34,467 nt of DNA from Patescibacteria group bacterium. GTDB taxonomy: Bacteria > Patescibacteriota > SICC01. The stretch's first letter is position 1, and each line of letters opens with the position of its first letter. Positions 30,302 through 34,467 of this stretch are shown in pieces. Both the position numbers and the translations under genes were made by a program. The stretch lies in NCBI GenBank assembly GCA_009694835.1, contig SICC01000006.1, positions 1-34,467 on the forward strand, in the 5' to 3' direction. The notes below the pieces were generated by a model. The model did not search any database. It was not told where the DNA came from and worked only from the letters and a program-made list of their open reading frames with translations.

Positions 30302-31549
30302 TTAACGAGTCTCCGAAAGCTTGTTGACAGCATCTTTCAATGGAATGAGCTCAGTCTTGTCGGAATCTCGTTGTTTCAATTCGACTGAATCCTTTTCCAA
30401 CGTTTTTGAGCTGACAGTGACGCGCTTCGGTATACCAAGTAAGTCAGCGTCGTTGAACTTCACGCCGGCTGAGTCGTCGCGATCATCATAGAGCACCTCG
30501 ACGCCAGCTTTTCCGAGCTCATCATAAAGTTTCTCGGCCGCCTTCTTTATAGCGTTATCTTTGCCAATATCGAGCAAGTGGACCTGGTAGGGCGCGACTG
30601 CTTCTGGCCACATAATACCCTTGTCGTCGTGTGAGGTCTCGACGATCGTCCCCATGGCGCGGCTCGGCCCGATGCCGTAGCTGGCCATAATCGGCGTCTG
30701 GCGCTTTCCGTCTTTGTCGAGGTAGGTCACTTTGGCCGCTTCTAGGAACCGAGTTCCTAATTTAAAGATGTTCCCAACTTCGATGGCTTTGCCTGCTTTG
30801 ACCGTCTGGCTACCCTTCTTGTCGCCGACCTTTCCTTCAAAAATCTCTTCATTCTGAGCGAATTTCCGATCGTCAGTGTAGTAGACGGTATCTTCTCCGG
30901 CGTCCGAGAAGACTTGGAACTCATGTGAATACTCCGTAAAGGCACCACCGGAGGCTTCAACGACCCAGGCGTCCAAGCCGAGCCGCTGGTAGATTTTCAA
31001 ATACGCTTCAATCATTCCGTCATAGAAGGTGTCGAGATCTTTTTCGTCCCGATGAAAGCTGTAGAGGTCTTTCATGATAAATTCGCGGCCGCGGAGTAAA
31101 CCTGACTTAGCGCGCGGTTCATTTCGGAACTTAGCCTGAATCTGATAGACCGCCGACGGTAAGTCCTTATAGCTCTGAATATGTTGCTTACCGATAGCAG
31201 CGATAATCTCTTCATGAGTCCAGCCGAGACCATACGGCTTTCCGGAATGGTCTTCGAACTGATACATCACCTCTTGAACATCTTTGTCGTCCCAGCGCCC
31301 ACTGGCTTTCCACGGTGCGGCTGGGTGAAGCGCTGGCATACTCAATTCCTGACCGCCAATGGCATCCATTTCCTCTCGGATGATTTGCTCGACCTTTCGG
31401 TAGACTCGCCAGCCAAGTGGCAAAAAGCTGTAGATACCGGCCGCCAATTGGTCCAGGTAGCCGCCTTGAATCAAGAACGCGGCATTAGCCGAGTCCGCGT
31501 CGTTCGGTGCTTGGCGGAGCGGTTTAGTGAAGCTCTGAGAGAGTTTCAT
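30302..31549 (-). CDS. proS: Prolyl-tRNA synthetase, bacterial type without editing insertion
   Basis: ProRS charges tRNA-Pro. Class II motifs: ALHPAAPWKASGRW (motif 1 neighbourhood), AKFRNEPRAKSGLLRGREF (motif 2) and MASYGIGPSRAMGTIVE (motif 3), then an anticodon-binding domain ending VSSKTLEKDSVELKQR. The protein has 415 residues; bacterial ProRS with the INS editing domain has about 570. The region between motifs 2 and 3 is short (FQVFSDAGEDTVYYTDD), so the editing domain that clears Ala-tRNA-Pro is absent. It lies 37 bases downstream of rseP, as in the classical cluster. Confidence 0.96.
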   Translation of the reverse strand: MKLSQSFTKPLRQAPNDADSANAAFLIQGGYLDQLAAGIYSFLPLGWRVYRKVEQIIREEMDAIGGQELSMPALHPAAPWKASGRWDDKDVQEVMYQFEDHSGKPYGLGWTHEEIIAAIGKQHIQSYKDLPSAVYQIQAKFRNEPRAKSGLLRGREFIMKDLYSFHRDEKDLDTFYDGMIEAYLKIYQRLGLDAWVVEASGGAFTEYSHEFQVFSDAGEDTVYYTDDRKFAQNEEIFEGKVGDKKGSQTVKAGKAIEVGNIFKLGTRFLEAAKVTYLDKDGKRQTPIMASYGIGPSRAMGTIVETSHDDKGIMWPEAVAPYQVHLLDIGKDNAIKKAAEKLYDELGKAGVEVLYDDRDDSAGVKFNDADLLGIPKRVTVSSKTLEKDSVELKQRDSDKTELIPLKDAVNKLSETR

Positions 31550-31586
31550 ACGTCTAGTTTACCGCGATATTGGATTCTGGCGCGGC

Positions 31587-32669
31587 TCATCGCGTCAAGT
31601 CAAAGTAGGTTATCACCACGATCAGCGCGAGCAGTAGGAAGAATCCAGCCGCGTGGATGGCCTGCTCGGTCTTTTGGCTGATTGGCTTACCGCCACGCAG
31701 CGCTTCAATACCGACGAACAGCAGTCGCCCGCCGTCGAGGGCTGGAATTGGCAACAAGTTAAAGATGGCCAGACTGAGTGAAATAATCGCAATGAAACGC
31801 AGGACAACGAGCGATCCGAGCGCAATGGCGTCTCCGGTTAACTTGGCAATGCCGACCGGTCCGGCTACTCCCTGCGGCACTGATCCGGATGAGAATAGCT
31901 TCGCAAAGACGTCGACGATAGCGGTTAAGGTGGCAGCACTAATCGCCACGGTTTCCATGCCGGCAATAATCGGCGCTTCCCACTTGGGGTAACTCAGTTC
32001 GGTGTAATTATCTTTCGGGGCGATGCCAATACGGCCTTTGCTGGCACCCGAAGCGGCTGGGGTTACTGAAACTGATTGAGCTTGACCGTCACGTTTGATA
32101 TCCATCGTCACCGCTTGGCCAGGAGATTGCTGGAGAATATGCGGTACCTGGGTATTGCAGTTGATTGAGGTACTTCCGATTTTGGTAATCGTGTCCCCCG
32201 TTTTCAGGCCAGCTTTACTAGCAGCTCCGCCGTCACTGACGGCCGCAATGCTGACCGTATTCTGATACTTAGCGTTCGGAATATCGCTCGGACAGAGGGC
32301 GATTGGCTGCATATTAAACAGGAAGCCAATAGTCAGCAGTATGTAGGCCAATAACAGGTTCATAGTGACGCCGGCGACTAATACTCTGGCTCGCACCCCC
32401 ATCGATTGACTCGCGAATGAGCGTTTCGATTTTGACTTCCCATCCTCGCCCAACATTTTCACGAATCCGCCAAGCGGGACCGGATAAATAGTGTAGAGGG
32501 TTTCCCCTTTTCTGACCGAGAAAATCTTTGGCAGGAGCGGTAAGCCGAATCCGAACTCCTCGACCTTAATACCGTTTCGGCGAGCGACAATGAAGTGTCC
32601 GAATTCGTGCACGAAAATCAGCAGCCCGAAAATGAGCAGGAACCCGACGATAGTAATGACGATACTCAT
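31587..32669 (-). CDS. rseP: RseP-type site-2 intramembrane metalloprotease
   Basis: Site-2 proteases cut membrane-embedded regulators or remnant signal peptides. The zinc motif H21-E22-F-G-H25 sits in the first helix, and the third ligand lies in LLPIPALDGGRLLFVG near the C-terminus. One PDZ domain is present between (VSDGGAASKAGLKTGDTITK), whereas E. coli RseP has two. Length is 360 aa. There is no ribosome site and the leader is AAAAC-rich. It lies between uppS and proS; the usual cdsA and dxr are missing. Confidence 0.94.
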   Translation of the reverse strand: MSIVITIVGFLLIFGLLIFVHEFGHFIVARRNGIKVEEFGFGLPLLPKIFSVRKGETLYTIYPVPLGGFVKMLGEDGKSKSKRSFASQSMGVRARVLVAGVTMNLLLAYILLTIGFLFNMQPIALCPSDIPNAKYQNTVSIAAVSDGGAASKAGLKTGDTITKIGSTSINCNTQVPHILQQSPGQAVTMDIKRDGQAQSVSVTPAASGASKGRIGIAPKDNYTELSYPKWEAPIIAGMETVAISAATLTAIVDVFAKLFSSGSVPQGVAGPVGIAKLTGDAIALGSLVVLRFIAIISLSLAIFNLLPIPALDGGRLLFVGIEALRGGKPISQKTEQAIHAAGFFLLLALIVVITYFDLTR

Positions 32670-32717
32670 AACGTTTGTTTTGTTTTATTCTACCGGCCTC
32701 GGGCGATATCTGCTTGA

Positions 32718-33413
32718 TTAACTGCCGTAGCGCCGCTGTCGGGCCGCAAAGTCAGTCAACGCCGCAGCCAGGTCGGTCGGCCGAAAGTCGGGCCAATTCT
32801 TTTGGCTGAAGTACAGCTCGGCGTAGGTTCCCTGCCACGGCATAAAGCCTGACATCCGACGCTCACCACTGGTCCGAATGATCAGATCGACGTCAGGGAG
32901 TTCTGGGTCATACAGGGCTTTGGTAAAACTGGCTTCGGTAATTTCTGCGGGTTTCTTTTTAGCGAGTTTTTTAGCCGCGCTGACAATCTCGGAGCGACCG
33001 CCGTATGACAGGGCTAACGTAAACGTCATCCCCGTGTTGTCCTTGGTCTTATCAATTGCATCATTAAGGGTTTTCTGAAGCGCTTTCGGAAACCGTTCAA
33101 TCTGTCCAATAGCTTTGATCCGGATGCCGGCGTGGTTCAATTCATTAACACGATTTCGGATACCGCGTTCAAACAGCTTAAACAGATACTGGATTTCTTT
33201 TGGATCACGTTTCCAGTTTTCGGTTGAGAATCCCCAGACCGTTAAATTATTAATGTCCTGGTTAGGCGCATCTAACACCACCGGCCATAAGGCCTTGTAG
33301 AGTCCGTAGTAGTGTCCCCGCATGACTGACAGTCCTCGAAGCTTGGCCCAACGGCGGTTACCGTCCAAGATAATAGCGACGTGATTCGGAATAAGTTCTT
33401 TGGTTCGGCTCAT
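32718..33413 (-). CDS. uppS: Undecaprenyl (cis-prenyl) diphosphate synthase
   Basis: UppS extends farnesyl diphosphate with isopentenyl diphosphate to the C55 carrier used by MraY and MurG. Motifs: NHVAIILDGNRRWAK with catalytic D17, WGFSTENWKRDP, LALSYGGRSEIV and DLIIRTSGERRMSGFMPWQ followed by YAELYF. The usual RTSGE-x-R-L-S-N-F-L is slightly altered (RMSGFM). Length (231 aa) is normal. The start overlaps frr by 4 bp (ATGA). Confidence 0.96.
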   Translation of the reverse strand: MSRTKELIPNHVAIILDGNRRWAKLRGLSVMRGHYYGLYKALWPVVLDAPNQDINNLTVWGFSTENWKRDPKEIQYLFKLFERGIRNRVNELNHAGIRIKAIGQIERFPKALQKTLNDAIDKTKDNTGMTFTLALSYGGRSEIVSAAKKLAKKKPAEITEASFTKALYDPELPDVDLIIRTSGERRMSGFMPWQGTYAELYFSQKNWPDFRPTDLAAALTDFAARQRRYGS

Positions 33414-33943
33414 ACGGTCTCGATTTCTTGCTGCTTAGCCTTGGTCATTTCTTCCAGCTTCTGCTGAGCCTCGCTGGCGTTTTGATCAACTAGCTTCTTG
33501 AAGCGATTCATCTCATCTTCAGCTGGATCATCCCGTTCCGCTTTCTTGATTGCCTCTTGCCGAACGTTTCGTACAGAAATTTTGGCGCTCTCAAGTTTCT
33601 CACCGGCTAATTTAGAAAACTCTAAGCGTCGCTCTTCGGTCATGGCCGGCACGGTGACCTGGATAGTGACACCATTGTTCGAAACCTGACCGACTTCAGC
33701 CTGGGTGAGGGCATCTTCAATTGGTTTAACGAGTCCCTTGTCCCACGGTGCCACGGCAATCACGGTAGCTTCCGGCACACTGACCTGAGCCAGTTGTTTA
33801 ACTGGCGTTGGGGTTCCGTAGGCATCAACTGAAACGTCAGTTACTAAAGCCGGATTAGCGCGTCCCGTTCGAATCTGCGTCAACTCCCCTGTCAGATAGT
33901 CGACGACCTTTTGAAATTCCTGTTTGGCTTGTTCTGGGTTCAT
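33410..33943 (-). CDS. frr: Ribosome recycling factor
   Basis: RRF splits post-termination ribosomes together with EF-G. The 177-residue protein begins its helical domain with [19 protein letters not shown], contains the beta domain ([20 protein letters not shown]) and ends with the long helix [20 protein letters not shown] and [15 protein letters not shown]. It overlaps pyrH and uppS by 4 bp each, implying tight translational coupling. Confidence 0.97.
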   Translation of the reverse strand: MNPEQAKQEFQKVVDYLTGELTQIRTGRANPALVTDVSVDAYGTPTPVKQLAQVSVPEATVIAVAPWDKGLVKPIEDALTQAEVGQVSNNGVTIQVTVPAMTEERRLEFSKLAGEKLESAKISVRNVRQEAIKKAERDDPAEDEMNRFKKLVDQNASEAQQKLEEMTKAKQQEIETV

Positions 33944-34467
33944 GATTTAGTCACAATCGTGCCGACAGGCTTTCCTTGGATAACGTCCTTGAGGGTGTTC
34001 TTGGCAAAGATATCAAAGACGATAATCGGCAGGTTATTTTCCCGGCAGAGCGAGATAGCGGTAGCGTCCATCACGCCCAGCTCGTTAGTAAGGACGTCAG
34101 TATAGCTGATGTGTTGATGGCGGACAGCTTTGGGATTCTGCTTAGGATCTTGGTCGTAGACACCATCAACCGTGCTTCCCTTCAGAAGGACTTCGGCGTC
34201 AATTTCCAGGGCACGTAAGGCCGCGGCGGTGTCGGTCGTAAAGTAGGGATTGCCAATCCCGGCCGCGAAGATAACCACTCGCCCTTTTTCCAAATGACGC
34301 ATAGCTCGGCGCCGGACGTACGGTTCGGCGACGGCCGGCATACTCAAGGCCGATTGGACCCGTGAGGTCGTCCCGATGTGTTCTAGGGCATTCTGGAGCG
34401 CAATCGCGTTCATGACGGTTGCCAGCATTCCCATTTGGTCGGAGGCTGCTCGCTCAATCGGTAAATC
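33940..34467 (-). CDS. pyrH: UMP kinase, C-terminal part (gene continues past window end)
   Basis: UMP kinase of the amino acid kinase superfamily phosphorylates UMP to UDP. The frame stays open to the last base, reading [19 protein letters not shown], so the ATG at 34434 is internal. Visible motifs: [57 protein letters not shown] and [20 protein letters not shown]. pyrH-frr-uppS is the classical bacterial order. Confidence 0.96.
   Translation of the reverse strand, partial: DLPIERAASDQMGMLATVMNAIALQNALEHIGTTSRVQSALSMPAVAEPYVRRRAMRHLEKGRVVIFAAGIGNPYFTTDTAAALRALEIDAEVLLKGSTVDGVYDQDPKQNPKAVRHQHISYTDVLTNELGVMDATAISLCRENNLPIIVFDIFAKNTLKDVIQGKPVGTIVTKS

Noticed and set aside
1-34467. CRISPR arrays, insertion sequences, integrases, phage genes or alternative genetic code
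   Set aside because: No spaced repeats, transposase or recombinase motifs were seen; TGA serves as a normal stop in many genes.

Overview
The window looks like a chromosomal segment from a member of the Patescibacteria/CPR (possibly Saccharibacteria-like; the exact lineage is not proven from sequence alone). Reasons: bacterial core genes packed with 1-8 bp overlaps; a dcw cluster and a pyrH-frr-uppS cluster that have each lost standard members; a MurF without its N-terminal domain; a class I (archaeal-type) lysyl-tRNA synthetase; a ProRS without editing domain; and a conserved-looking TraD/VirD4-like ATPase preceded by a sigma-region-4/HARE-HTH protein. Many genes end in TGA, so this is not a lineage with UGA recoded to an amino acid. 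There is no CRISPR array, insertion sequence, integrase or phage gene.

Layout. Left edge (1-746): the end of a dimeric-type glycyl-tRNA synthetase and a convergent small hypothetical gene. 859-11588 (+): a reduced division/cell-wall (dcw) cluster, promoter - three MraZ boxes - mraZ - rsmH - ftsL-like - ftsI - murF - mraY - ftsW - murG - murC/mpl-like - ftsQ, with structured intergenic leaders at the promoter-proximal end and translational coupling towards the distal end. murD, murE, murB, ddl, ftsA and ftsZ are not here. 11638-12499: two orphan hypothetical genes converging on the strand switch. From there to the right edge every gene is on the minus strand.

Minus-strand units, read right to left (transcription direction): pyrH - frr - uppS - rseP - proS (cdsA and dxr missing between uppS and rseP); mreB - mreC - mreD - mrdA(PBP2) - folD, the rod-shape/elongation module; greA with its own promoter and terminator; lysS(class I) - DUF2007-like - serS - hpf - secA - small membrane protein - PCD - TfoX-like, a long chain of overlapping genes; a tiny two-helix membrane protein behind a promoter plus leader terminator; and the operon sigma4-HARE - TraD/VirD4-like ATPase - small TM protein with a near-consensus promoter.

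Functionally the window joins the lipid-II pathway (murF, mraY, murG, murC-like, and uppS for the undecaprenyl carrier) with the septal (ftsI, ftsW, ftsL, ftsQ) and lateral (mreBCD, PBP2) wall machines, plus translation (four aminoacyl-tRNA synthetases, frr, hpf), secretion (secA), regulated proteolysis (rseP) and a putative DNA-translocating or type IV secretion ATPase. The least explained parts are the sigma4-HARE/ATPase operon, an alternative-pairing leader between mraZ and rsmH, two similar hairpin leaders lying just upstream of start codons, a tRNA 3'-end fragment fused to a TfoX-like gene, and the Mpl-like MurC.
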